From Silvibacterium acidisoli (GTDB lineage Bacteria; Acidobacteriota; Terriglobia; Terriglobales; Acidobacteriaceae): a stretch of 64,000 nt of DNA. Shown here one piece after another: positions 1 through 8,018 of this stretch. Where the stretch lies: the NCBI GenBank assembly GCA_022870745.1, contig CP085323.1:3534001-3598000 (forward strand). Direction: 5' to 3'. Below the pieces are notes generated by a model. The model did not search any database and had not been told where the DNA came from. It saw only the letters and a list, made by a program, of their open reading frames with translations. How positions within the stretch are numbered: the stretch's first letter is position 1; every line of letters begins with the position of its first letter. The position numbers were made by a program, and so were the translations under genes.

Positions 1-570
1 CAGTTCAGCAAGCAGCTCGGAACCGTGGAGTACATCATCTGCTCATCGCCGATTCCAAAGCCGTCATCCGGGCAGAAGCAGGGCGAACACACCATGACAC
101 TCGAAGACTGGCAGTGGAACGCCGAGCAGCTGAACAAGTTCGGAGAAAAAGTCCACGCCGCGGGGTTGAAGTTCGGTTATCACAATCACTACACCGAATT
201 TAAGGAAGTCGGCGGACGCAGCCCCTACGATGAGCTCATGCATATGACTGATCCCGCTAAGGTTCACTTCGAGATGGACTGCGGCTGGGTGGTTGTCGGC
301 GGAGGAGACCCGGTAGCGCTGCTGAAGAAGTACGCCTCGCGCATCGTCATGCTGCATGTGAAGGACTTCAAGAAGCCCGAGACTCCCGGTGCCCGTCCTG
401 TTCCGTCGGAACTGGGGCAGGGAACGATCGACTACAAACCGATCTTCCACCAGGCAGCGCTCTCCGGCCACATCAAGCATGTTTTCGTAGAGCAGGAAGC
501 CTTCGACGTTCCCGCATGGGAATCACTCAAAATAGACGCCGAGTACATGCAGGGCCTCGGAATGAAGTAA
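1..570 (+). CDS. sugar phosphate isomerase/epimerase, 3' part (5' end outside window)
   Basis: The reading frame is open from the first base and ends at TAA 568-570, so only the C-terminal ~189 residues are present. The protein fits the xylose-isomerase-like TIM barrel family (AP endonuclease family 2 fold), whose members isomerise or epimerise sugars with a divalent metal. Visible conserved pieces are HNHYTEF (a typical metal/substrate strand), FEMDCGW and MLHVKDF near the C-terminus. The exact substrate cannot be told; IolE- or hydroxypyruvate-isomerase-like roles are both possible. A strong terminator follows, so this is the last gene of its transcript. Confidence 0.8.
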   Translation, partial: QFSKQLGTVEYIICSSPIPKPSSGQKQGEHTMTLEDWQWNAEQLNKFGEKVHAAGLKFGYHNHYTEFKEVGGRSPYDELMHMTDPAKVHFEMDCGWVVVGGGDPVALLKKYASRIVMLHVKDFKKPETPGARPVPSELGQGTIDYKPIFHQAALSGHIKHVFVEQEAFDVPAWESLKIDAEYMQGLGMK

Positions 571-585
571 GTCACACCATCGAGT

Positions 586-616
586 TAAAAAGCGCCCAGC
601 TATGGGCGCTTTTTTT
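586..616 (+). terminator. Rho-independent terminator after the isomerase gene
   Basis: A perfect stem AAAAAGCGCCC / GGGCGCTTTTT with a six-base loop (agctat) runs into a T tract, 16 bases after the stop codon. It separates the isomerase from the FG-GAP gene downstream. Confidence 0.9.
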
Positions 617-685
617 ACATATTCTTCGGGGACAAGCGCAATATCTTGTGCTAACCTTGCCGGGATTTAACACTCTGGTTCTCTT

Positions 686-3600
686 TTGAAGGTTGCCTGT
701 TCTATGTCTGCTCGCTCCTGGTTCTTCTCTTGTTCAGTAAGACTGGCTATCGTATTTGCTGCGTCTTTTCCTTTTGTAAATTCTCTTTCTGCCAAAAGTG
801 GTCCAACCAGCTTCCCGATTACTTCAGTGGAGCAAGTGCCGCTCATCTCCAGCTTTGTTGAGGCGGACATGAACGGTGATGGCCTGCCAGACCTTGTCTA
901 TCTGCAGGGCAATGGTCCCGAAGGAGCGCCAACCTACCCGTCAGTAGCGGTGCTGATTAATAATGGCTCGGGTTATGTCTCGCAGCCTGTGGTGTCAGCA
1001 CCTTTAGCTTGCTTCGCGGGAACCCCCATCGCGGCGGATGTAAACGGAGACAACAAACAGGACGCGATCCTTTCCTGCAACGGCTTTCTTGTCGTCATGC
1101 TTGGAAATGGGGACGGAACTTTTCAGGCACCTTCTACCACTGCGGCTCCCGGTCTATCTGCACTGTTGGCGGTCGATCTGAATGGCGATGGCTATCCCGA
1201 TATTATTGGCGTGGACAGCAGCACTAGTGGTCCGCCCCAGCCTGCGCAACTCAGCATCCTCTTGAATAAAGGTGTGGCATCACCGGGTAACTTCGGATCC
1301 GCGACATCGATCTCGGGTGGCGGAAGCACCATCCTTTCAGGGGACTTCAATGGCGATGGTAAGCAGGATGTGCTGATCGGCGCGCCCGGCGGAGGCGCCG
1401 CGCAAAATCCCATTGATATTTACTTCGGGAATGGAGACGGCACGCTGCAGGCGCCCGTTTCTGTCGGCAGTGGATCGATTTACACCTTCACAACCGGCGA
1501 CTGGAACGGCGACGGGGTTACGGACATTGCCTATGTCGCCACGCCAACAACGAACGCAGCGGCAAAGCTAATCATCGCCTCTGGCTCAACAAGCGGCCAG
1601 TTTACGACGAGCAGTTCATTTAGTGTCCCGACTGAATTAACTTACAGCCAGTTGCTAGCGCTCAAACATCCCAACGCAACGGGATATAATGCGGAGCTTG
1701 CACTGGTCGGCGACTTCACTACCCTCTTCTTCGGAGATGCAAGCGGTAACTTCGTCCAGGGACCGGGTTATTCTCTTTCTACCATCAATGGAACCGCGAT
1801 CGAGCAGGTTAATTCGGATAACTCTACAGCGCTGCAGTATTTTTCTGGAGGCTACCTTCTTAGCGCCCCGGTGAAGGACAGTGGTTTACAGGCGCTGCCG
1901 GCAGACGCAATCGATCACTTTGGTACGGTGTCTGCGTATTCGCTAGGCTTCCCTTCGACATATGCGCTTGGCGACCTGAATGGCGATGGCCTACCCGACC
2001 TGGTAAGCATCAGCAGTACCGGTGAGCTTGCGGCTTCTTTGAGCCGGGGCAACGGCGGCTTCACAACGTTCAGCCCGGTCACGACGCAGGCAAACGGCCT
2101 ACTGATTGGCGACTTCAACGGCGACGGTAAGCAGGACGTACTTGGTTACATCAGCGGAGTCAGCCCCAGCTCTCTAAGTCACGGGGCACAGCAGTTACCG
2201 CAAACACTGTTCTACCAGGGAAGCGGCATCGGAACGCTACCGGCAACTCCAGTGACGACGACCCTTCCGCTGACGCAGATCTCCGTTGCCGCCTCCGGCG
2301 ACTTTAACGGCGATCACATCGCCGACCTTATCATTGTTGCTCTGGGTACACCGAACGCGCAGCAGTCCAGCGGTATCTTCTTCTTGGCAGGTAAAGGAGA
2401 CGGAACCTTTGCGACTCCCATTCTGCTGGACCAGGCGCCGGATTTTGGGGAAGCAAATCTTCTCGTGGCAGATATCAACAACGACGGCAAGTTGGACTTT
2501 GTTTTCGAGAATGCCAGTTTCGTGGGCAACGGTGACGGCACCTTCAAGGCCACTCCGCTAGGCCTGGCCTCGAACCAGACCCCGGCAACGCTTGGTGATG
2601 TCAATGGCGATGGATTCGCTGACATGGTTACCAGCACCGGCGCCATTCTTGCCGGCAAGGGTGATGGTACTTTCCAGACGAGCAGTCTTTACAGCATTAC
2701 GATCCCTGAGGGCTTTTCAATTTATGCCGCCTCGATTGGCGATGTAACCGGCGATGGGAACGCCGACGTGGTTGCCCAGTTAACCGAATCTACTTCCTCG
2801 AACATCAGCTGGCTGTCTGTTTTGCAGGGCGATGGCAAAGGCGGTTTCGTCCTCGATCCGCAGACTTACTACGCTGGAATCACGAGCAACAGCAATTCAG
2901 GTGTAACGACCCAGGGCCTGCTGACACGGCTGAACAGCACTGCTCCTCCACTTACTTCCGACACCACTCTTGATTTCCTGTCGGTGCCTGGCCCCTACAT
3001 TATTACCCCGCTGCTCAACGCGCATAACGCGGCGCCTACCAGCCCGGTGACACTGCCATCGGCTATCTCTTTAAGCGCTTCGTCAACGTCGGTGACAACT
3101 GGTACGCAAATCACGCTGACAGCTAATGTCTCCGGCTACCAGCCAGGCGGGCAGGTAACCTTCAACTCCGGCAGCACATCACTGGGAACCGCATCGCTCA
3201 CAGACGGCGTAGCAACCTTGCCTGTATCGTTTAGTTCAGCGGCCAGCTACGCAATCACCGCCACTTACAGCGGAGACACAAACAACAGCCCGAGCACGTC
3301 GAATACGGTAACCTTAGCGGTGACTGCGCCTGTAGCTCCCGATTTCCAGGTGACTGCAAATCCAACCACTGCCACGGTAACCCGAGGGCAGTCGGCGACT
3401 ACGACCCTCACCGTCACCCCTGACAGCACTTATGCCGGCTCGGTTACCCTTACCTGCGGAACGCTTCCGTCCGGCGTTACCTGCTCGTTTGCGCCGGCAA
3501 CTGTTTCAACAGCAAGCGGCGCTGCTACTTCGGTGCTGACGATCACAACCACTGCGCCTTCGACGGCTGCTCTGGTTGACCCGATCAACAATCTGGCGAA

Positions 3601-3883
3601 GGCCGCTTGGGCAGGCATCTTCTGCCTCGCCCTGCTACCTTTCGGAAGAACGAGCAGGCGCTGGAAGTCTGCCCGCGCATCGTTCTTCTGCTTGTGCCTT
3701 GCGACGGCGCTCTTTGCTCTCTCGGCATGCGGCGGCGGCAGCAGTTCGTCCTCGAACACCGGAGGTTCCACGCCAACGAATCCTGGTACACCGACCGGGC
3801 AGCAAACTGTCACTGTGCAGGTGAGCGATTCCTCGAACTCCAGCCTCAGCCATTCAGTGCCGTTTACGCTTACCGTTCAGTAG
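686..3883 (+). CDS. secreted FG-GAP/VCBS repeat protein with Ig-like domain and internal hydrophobic hairpin
   Basis: A 1065-residue protein beginning with a signal peptide (hydrophobic run VRLAIVFAASFPFV). TTG 686 gives the longest frame; ATG 704 (MSARSW) is an equally possible start. Residues ~50-750 carry about ten FG-GAP/VCBS repeats with calcium-loop motifs such as DMNGDGLPD, DVNGDNKQD, DFNGDGKQD and DINNDGKLD, as in integrin-type beta propellers. An Ig-like (Big_3 type) domain follows at ~790-870 and a second beta region at ~880-965. Near the C-terminus are two hydrophobic segments around a basic loop, then SACGGGSSSSS at ~1013-1023 and a low-complexity Ser/Thr/Pro linker. It is probably exported and surface-associated; its ligand is unknown. 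Confidence 0.85.
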   Translation: MKVACSMSARSWFFSCSVRLAIVFAASFPFVNSLSAKSGPTSFPITSVEQVPLISSFVEADMNGDGLPDLVYLQGNGPEGAPTYPSVAVLINNGSGYVSQPVVSAPLACFAGTPIAADVNGDNKQDAILSCNGFLVVMLGNGDGTFQAPSTTAAPGLSALLAVDLNGDGYPDIIGVDSSTSGPPQPAQLSILLNKGVASPGNFGSATSISGGGSTILSGDFNGDGKQDVLIGAPGGGAAQNPIDIYFGNGDGTLQAPVSVGSGSIYTFTTGDWNGDGVTDIAYVATPTTNAAAKLIIASGSTSGQFTTSSSFSVPTELTYSQLLALKHPNATGYNAELALVGDFTTLFFGDASGNFVQGPGYSLSTINGTAIEQVNSDNSTALQYFSGGYLLSAPVKDSGLQALPADAIDHFGTVSAYSLGFPSTYALGDLNGDGLPDLVSISSTGELAASLSRGNGGFTTFSPVTTQANGLLIGDFNGDGKQDVLGYISGVSPSSLSHGAQQLPQTLFYQGSGIGTLPATPVTTTLPLTQISVAASGDFNGDHIADLIIVALGTPNAQQSSGIFFLAGKGDGTFATPILLDQAPDFGEANLLVADINNDGKLDFVFENASFVGNGDGTFKATPLGLASNQTPATLGDVNGDGFADMVTSTGAILAGKGDGTFQTSSLYSITIPEGFSIYAASIGDVTGDGNADVVAQLTESTSSNISWLSVLQGDGKGGFVLDPQTYYAGITSNSNSGVTTQGLLTRLNSTAPPLTSDTTLDFLSVPGPYIITPLLNAHNAAPTSPVTLPSAISLSASSTSVTTGTQITLTANVSGYQPGGQVTFNSGSTSLGTASLTDGVATLPVSFSSAASYAITATYSGDTNNSPSTSNTVTLAVTAPVAPDFQVTANPTTATVTRGQSATTTLTVTPDSTYAGSVTLTCGTLPSGVTCSFAPATVSTASGAATSVLTITTTAPSTAALVDPINNLAKAAWAGIFCLALLPFGRTSRRWKSARASFFCLCLATALFALSACGGGSSSSSNTGGSTPTNPGTPTGQQTVTVQVSDSSNSSLSHSVPFTLTVQ

Positions 3884-3964
3884 ACTGCATTCCGTGCTCG
3901 AACGGCGAGGGGGAGAAGCAGATTGCGCTTCTCTCCTGGCCGTTTGGGCGCTACCCTTAAAGCG

Positions 3965-4462
3965 ATGAACGTGGCCTCCTCCACTGCGGCGCAGCGGGCC
4001 GAAATCGGCGGCGCAAACATACCAGCACAGGCCGGATGGTTCTTCCTGCATGCTATTTTCGCCGTCGCCAGCTGGGCTGTCATGATGGCGGTAATTACGC
4101 TCTTTCATCCGCCGTATATCCCGGTGGCCATTACGCTTGCGGCTTCGTTCGTGGTGCCCCTGATTGCCGGTACGTTGATTGCGCAGGTAAGAGGCGGCCG
4201 TTACGCACGCTACACCTGGATCGCAGGCGTTCTTTGGCTGATGATCATCGGCCTTTGGATTCTCGATATGCCTACGTCACCCGGAGCCTGCCTGCATTGC
4301 ACCGCCGGACAGAAGCTCTGGCTGACGTTCTTCAGCTTCTCTGAAGACAGCGGCATGATCGACGGGCAGGGACGTTTTCTCGGCACCTGGCCTGCCGCCG
4401 CCATGATCGGCTACAGCATTGGCGCTCGCCTGTCGCTGCGCGGCGGCTCCGCGCGTGCATGA
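3965..4462 (+). CDS. small integral membrane protein of unknown function
   Basis: 165 residues from ATG 3965; an upstream in-frame TTG at 3923 is less likely. Four hydrophobic segments are visible at roughly residues 25-43, 48-70, 80-98 and 133-150, so it is probably an inner-membrane protein. A cysteine pair (CLHC, near residue 109) lies in the loop after the third segment. No family is recognised. There is no Shine-Dalgarno sequence, but TACCCT ends seven bases before the ATG, in the position of a -10 box of a leaderless transcript. The next gene follows 30 bases later on the same strand. Confidence 0.65.
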   Translation: MNVASSTAAQRAEIGGANIPAQAGWFFLHAIFAVASWAVMMAVITLFHPPYIPVAITLAASFVVPLIAGTLIAQVRGGRYARYTWIAGVLWLMIIGLWILDMPTSPGACLHCTAGQKLWLTFFSFSEDSGMIDGQGRFLGTWPAAAMIGYSIGARLSLRGGSARA

Positions 4463-4492
4463 AACAGCCGGATTCTCTATTCTGATTTAAGA

Positions 4493-5080
4493 GTGATGCC
4501 GCGAATTCGATTCCTGGTCCTGCTTCTTTTTATTGCTGCCCCCGCCTGCCATGCCGTTGAGATGAAAATCTCCTCACAGGCTCTCGAGCGCACCCTCAAC
4601 GCCCAGCTCTTTAACAAGGACGGACGCTACTACATCCGCGGCAATGACCATTCCGCGTGTTCGGTTGTGGCCGATTCTCCGCACGTCGATTTCGCCGGCG
4701 ACCGGATCGAAGTGCATGTCCACGTTCATGCGAAGCTGGGCACCAGCATCCACGGCGACTGCTTCGGAATCACGCTCGATCGCGACGTGGATGTCTCGCT
4801 TGCGCCTGAGGCCGAAGGCGAGACGATCGGCTTCCGCGATGCGCGCATCGACAAGCTGAGCGGTTCGCGGGAGCTGGATCGCATCCTCATGCCGTTCCTG
4901 AGCGGACGCGTGCCTACCAGCCTGAAAGTCAATGCAGCGGATCAGCTGCGGCAGCTTTTGTCGAAGTCGACAGAATCGATCGGCTATGACGTGACGCTCG
5001 ATCGCTTCATCATCCATTCGATGTTCGTGCAGCAGGATCGCCTGATGGTCGATCTCGATGGCGATGTGACCGTGAAGTAG
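4493..5080 (+). CDS. secreted protein of unknown function
   Basis: 195 residues from GTG 4493, or 194 from ATG 4496. The N-terminus is a clear Sec signal peptide (RFLVLLLFIAAPACHA) with a likely cut after CHA. The mature part is about 170 residues of mixed alpha/beta character with two cysteines and no membrane segment. It resembles lipid-binding/LEA-like periplasmic proteins only in a general way, so no function is assigned. It converges with the TPR gene on the minus strand: the stop codons are four bases apart. Confidence 0.7.
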   Translation: MMPRIRFLVLLLFIAAPACHAVEMKISSQALERTLNAQLFNKDGRYYIRGNDHSACSVVADSPHVDFAGDRIEVHVHVHAKLGTSIHGDCFGITLDRDVDVSLAPEAEGETIGFRDARIDKLSGSRELDRILMPFLSGRVPTSLKVNAADQLRQLLSKSTESIGYDVTLDRFIIHSMFVQQDRLMVDLDGDVTVK

Positions 5081-5084
5081 CTGC

Positions 5085-5861
5085 CTACTTTTCGCCAGGA
5101 AAGGGCGTGGACTGCGCCGAGATGATCTGCACGATCATGGCGCGGATCCTGTCATAGTCGGGATCGCCCGAGAACATCCGGTAGTCGGTGTGGACATCGG
5201 CGTCTGCCCCGACCAACTGGAACTGGCGCTTACCGGCAGCCGCTTCGTCAGGATGCGCGCCCGCCCAGGACTTCTGATCGAAGTCGTTGCTCTCCACATC
5301 GATCTGCCACACGTGCTTGCCCTCGCTGTTGCGGACCACGAAGCGGTAGTACACGTGCAGCTTTCCGACCGGCTTAAAATACTCAACGGCTTCCACGCGG
5401 TACTGCTTCACCGGAAACATCTCGAGCAGAAAACCATTCGTCTGCATCGCATCGGGGGCCTTCGGATCGCTGTGGAGTTTGCGCAGGATATCGCGCTCCT
5501 GGTCGCGCTCCGTTTTGCGTCCGGCTGCGGCGTAAGCAGCTACAAGCGTGGTGTGGATCTTCCAGTTATTCGGATCGATCGATCGCGCCTTCTCGGCATA
5601 GGTTACCGCGAGGCTGGGGTTGTAGACCGCCAGCGCAGCCGAGGCAGCGTAGAGGTTGGTAGCGGCGTCGTTCGGATTCGCCTGCAGCACCTTGCTGAAG
5701 ATGTCCAGTGCCTGCTGGGGATGGCCCGCCTTTAGCTCGGCAATGCCTTCATCGGTCGTAGGTGCAGCAGCAGATTGTGCGGCGGGGGAGGGGAGCTGTG
5801 CGATGGCAACGGAGGGCAGGGCAGAGGCAACGAGCAGGAAGGCAGTCAGTTGTATTTTCAT
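5085..5861 (-). CDS. secreted TPR-repeat protein
   Basis: 258 residues from the ATG at 5861, chosen because the signal peptide (KIQLTAFLLVASALPSVAIAQ) begins there; the frame stays open upstream to 5888. Two or three tetratricopeptide repeats are visible at residues ~40-130 (GIAELKAGHPQQALDIF, NDAATNLYAASAALAVY, NPSLAVTYAEKARSIDP), followed by a ~100-residue beta-rich domain without recognised family. It is likely a periplasmic scaffold. It lies downstream of cpoB and the small hydrophilic gene on the same strand, but its membership in that transcript is inferred. Confidence 0.75.
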   Translation of the reverse strand: MKIQLTAFLLVASALPSVAIAQLPSPAAQSAAAPTTDEGIAELKAGHPQQALDIFSKVLQANPNDAATNLYAASAALAVYNPSLAVTYAEKARSIDPNNWKIHTTLVAAYAAAGRKTERDQERDILRKLHSDPKAPDAMQTNGFLLEMFPVKQYRVEAVEYFKPVGKLHVYYRFVVRNSEGKHVWQIDVESNDFDQKSWAGAHPDEAAAGKRQFQLVGADADVHTDYRMFSGDPDYDRIRAMIVQIISAQSTPFPGEK

Positions 5862-5909
5862 CGAGAGGACTCGGGGCCACCTTAACACAAGCGCCGCGAT
5901 GAGATTGGT

Positions 5910-6128
5910 TTACCGGTGCTGGCCGCTATGCTCGGGATTCGAGCCGGGCTCGGGAAAATCGGAATCCTCGCCCTCGAATTCGCTGCCGTCGCGATGCGGC
6001 AGCTGGCTCGCAAGAGCGTCGCTGCCATGCTCGCCCTTGGGGTGGTCGGTAGGAGTCTGACTCTCTACCGCGCCTTTGTGCGAATCGCTGTCGGGGTGTT
6101 CCGGGATATGTCCTGAGGGCTTAGACAT
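5910..6128 (-). CDS. small hydrophilic protein, unknown
   Basis: A 72-residue, very polar protein rich in Asp, Glu, Gly, Ser, His and Pro, with no hydrophobic segment and probably disordered. The start ATG at 6128 is preceded on the minus strand by a plausible Shine-Dalgarno (AGGAAAACGAGG). It sits 18 bases behind cpoB in the same direction. An antisense frame of similar length (5916-6116) exists, but it lacks a ribosome-binding site and operon context. Confidence 0.5.
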   Translation of the reverse strand: MSKPSGHIPEHPDSDSHKGAVESQTPTDHPKGEHGSDALASQLPHRDGSEFEGEDSDFPEPGSNPEHSGQHR

Positions 6129-6146
6129 AACGCCTCGTTTTCCTGC

Positions 6147-7076
6147 CTACTGATGATAGGCCGAGGGCTTGGCGGCGGCCGTAATCCGCACGCCCATGCC
6201 ATTCAACTTGCTGCGTCCCTGCGCCGCTTCCGGAGTCGCGGGGTAACGCTGGATCAGGCTGCGCAGGTCGCGGATTCCCGCGTCGCGCTGGTTCGAGTCG
6301 AGTTCAGCCTGCCCCTTGCGGAGCTGTGACGCCGGGGCCTTGGGGCTGCCGGGAAACTGCTCGAGGACGGCGTCATAGTTCTTGATGGCCGTGGGGTAAT
6401 CACCCTTGCGGTAGGCGATCTCGCCCAGGTAGAACTGCGCGTTACCTGCCATATCGTCCTGCGGATAATACTTGACCACGTCGCCGAATTCACCGGCTGC
6501 CAGGTCATAGCGGGCGCTGGTGTAGTCGCGCACCGCCGACTGGTAAAGCTGATCGACCGGCGGAGCCTGTGGCTGCTGGGGCTGCTGCATCATTGCACCC
6601 TGTGGCGCTCCGTTCATTCCCGGCTGGGCCGGCTGTCCATTCATCCCCGGCTGCTGGCCAGGCTGTCCGGCGGGCTGGGCGTTCACGTTCTGCAGCTGCG
6701 ATTGCATGTCCTGGAGCTGCTTGTTCACCGCTGCCATCCGTGACTTCAGCTCGTCGATCGAGTCATGCACGCCCTGAACCTGCCCGGAGAGCTGGTCCAT
6801 TTTGCTGCCGGACTCGTTCTGTGCGGCGATCTGCTGCTGGAGCGCGTTCATGCTCTGCGACATGCGGTTTACGTTGTCGGCAGTCTGCTCCACAAGGTGC
6901 TGCAGGACGCCCAGGCGTGAGTCGCTCGAGCTCTGCAGCTGCTGCAGCTGCGTCTGAAGCTGCGAGACGGCATCCTGCAGCTGGATGATTTCCTTCGAAG
7001 CGGCATGCGCCTGCGGTACCGCGAGCAAGGGTAGCAGGGCGGCAGTGGCGAAAAGGGAAGCGAAAGTCTTTCTCAT
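6147..7076 (-). CDS. cpoB: CpoB/YbgF, Tol-Pal associated periplasmic TPR protein
   Basis: 309 residues. The order of parts is that of CpoB (YbgF): signal peptide (FATAALLPLLAVPQAHA), a coiled coil of ~100 residues (QLQTQLQQLQSSSDS and following), a Gln/Pro/Gly/Met-rich linker at ~135-180, and three TPR-type repeats at ~185-300 (YDLAAGEFGDVVKYYP, YPTAIKNYDAVLEQFP, QRDAGIRDLRSLIQRYP). CpoB coordinates peptidoglycan synthesis with outer-membrane constriction through TolA and PBP1B. The gene follows pal, as usual, but a terminator-like stem lies between them. Confidence 0.9.
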   Translation of the reverse strand: MRKTFASLFATAALLPLLAVPQAHAASKEIIQLQDAVSQLQTQLQQLQSSSDSRLGVLQHLVEQTADNVNRMSQSMNALQQQIAAQNESGSKMDQLSGQVQGVHDSIDELKSRMAAVNKQLQDMQSQLQNVNAQPAGQPGQQPGMNGQPAQPGMNGAPQGAMMQQPQQPQAPPVDQLYQSAVRDYTSARYDLAAGEFGDVVKYYPQDDMAGNAQFYLGEIAYRKGDYPTAIKNYDAVLEQFPGSPKAPASQLRKGQAELDSNQRDAGIRDLRSLIQRYPATPEAAQGRSKLNGMGVRITAAAKPSAYHQ

Positions 7077-7102
7077 GGTGCGGTCTCCTGCGGAGCCTAG
7101 TG

Positions 7103-7133
7103 AAAAAGCAGCGCAGCTTGTGGCCGCGCTGCT
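7103..7133 (-). terminator. Rho-independent terminator or attenuator between pal and cpoB
   Basis: Read on the minus strand, an 8-bp perfect stem AGCAGCGC / GCGCTGCT with an 11-base loop runs straight into TTTTT. It lies just downstream of the pal stop and about 27 bases before the cpoB start, so it should reduce or end tol-pal transcription before cpoB. Confidence 0.75.
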
Positions 7134-7156
7134 CTCTCTTTTCGTATTAGACGTCG

Positions 7157-7909
7157 TTACCGGTCAACTGAGAACTGTGCGCGGCGGTTCTGCTGCCAGC
7201 AGCTCTCGCTATGGTCGGTGCAGAACTGCTTCTCCTTGCCGTAGCTGACGGTGCGCAGGCGGTCAGGACCAACGCCCGCGGTTACCAGAGCCTGCTTGGC
7301 GGCATTGGCGCGGTTCTCGCCGAGTGCCAGGTTGTATTCGGTCGAGCCGCGCTCGTCGCAATAGCCGCCGATTACAACTTTCAGGTTCGGATGCTGGTTC
7401 AGGAAGCTGGCATCCTGCGCGATGGTCGGCTGAGCGGCCGAATTCACATCGTAGCTGTCGTAGTCGTAGAAGATGTCCTTCACGTTCTGGTGGAACATGT
7501 TGTCGTCCACGTCGCCTTCTGACATGTTGCTGGCAGCGGCGGCGTTCACCGTCACGCGGGCAGTCGCATCGGCGGTGCCGCCATCGCCCTTGGCGATCAG
7601 GTGATAGTTGGTCGACTCAGTCGGCTTCACATTCCGGGTTCCGGCGCTGGCCACGGGGCCCATGCCTTCAATCTCAACATCGCTTGCGCCCGTCGTTCTC
7701 CACGAGAGCACCACGCTGTCGCCGGCGTTAATCGAGGTCGGAGCAGCAGTGATGGTGGCCGTGGGTGCCTCGGCAGACGGCGCTGCGGGCGGCGGTGGCG
7801 GCGGTGCGGCAGCCTTCTTGTGGCAGCCGGCAAGGACCAGCATGGCAGCGAAGCCTGCGGTCAGGGTAAGCGAGCGGTAGTGAGACGTTCTGCGGGACAC
7901 GGATTGCAC
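7157..7909 (-). CDS. pal: Pal, peptidoglycan-associated lipoprotein (OmpA-like domain)
   Basis: 250 residues. The chosen start is a GTG at 7907-7909, because AGGAGG stands at normal distance before it on the minus strand and because it places the lipoprotein signal correctly: hydrophobic run, then the lipobox LAGC, with lipidation expected at that cysteine. The frame stays open 30 residues further upstream without a ribosome-binding site. A Pro/Ala linker follows, then a ~90-residue Ig-like stretch that typical Pal lacks, then the OmpA_C domain (residues ~145-250) with GYCDERGSTEYNLALGENRA. Pal tethers the outer membrane to peptidoglycan and binds TolB. Confidence 0.93.
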   Translation of the reverse strand: MQSVSRRTSHYRSLTLTAGFAAMLVLAGCHKKAAAPPPPPPAAPSAEAPTATITAAPTSINAGDSVVLSWRTTGASDVEIEGMGPVASAGTRNVKPTESTNYHLIAKGDGGTADATARVTVNAAAASNMSEGDVDDNMFHQNVKDIFYDYDSYDVNSAAQPTIAQDASFLNQHPNLKVVIGGYCDERGSTEYNLALGENRANAAKQALVTAGVGPDRLRTVSYGKEKQFCTDHSESCWQQNRRAQFSVDR

Positions 7910-8018
7910 GTTTCTCCTCCTGGGAGATTTGTTATTTGGCCGCTGACGGGCCATTGATCGTTCAGCCAAGGCAAAGCGAAGGAAAAATTCCTTCGCCATC
8001 CATCCTAAACCTTATCTG

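Noticed and set aside
3430-3853. several overlapping Arg/Pro-rich frames over the end of the FG-GAP gene
   Set aside because: They are shadows of the main frame, which continues unbroken through the hydrophobic hairpin to its stop at 3883.
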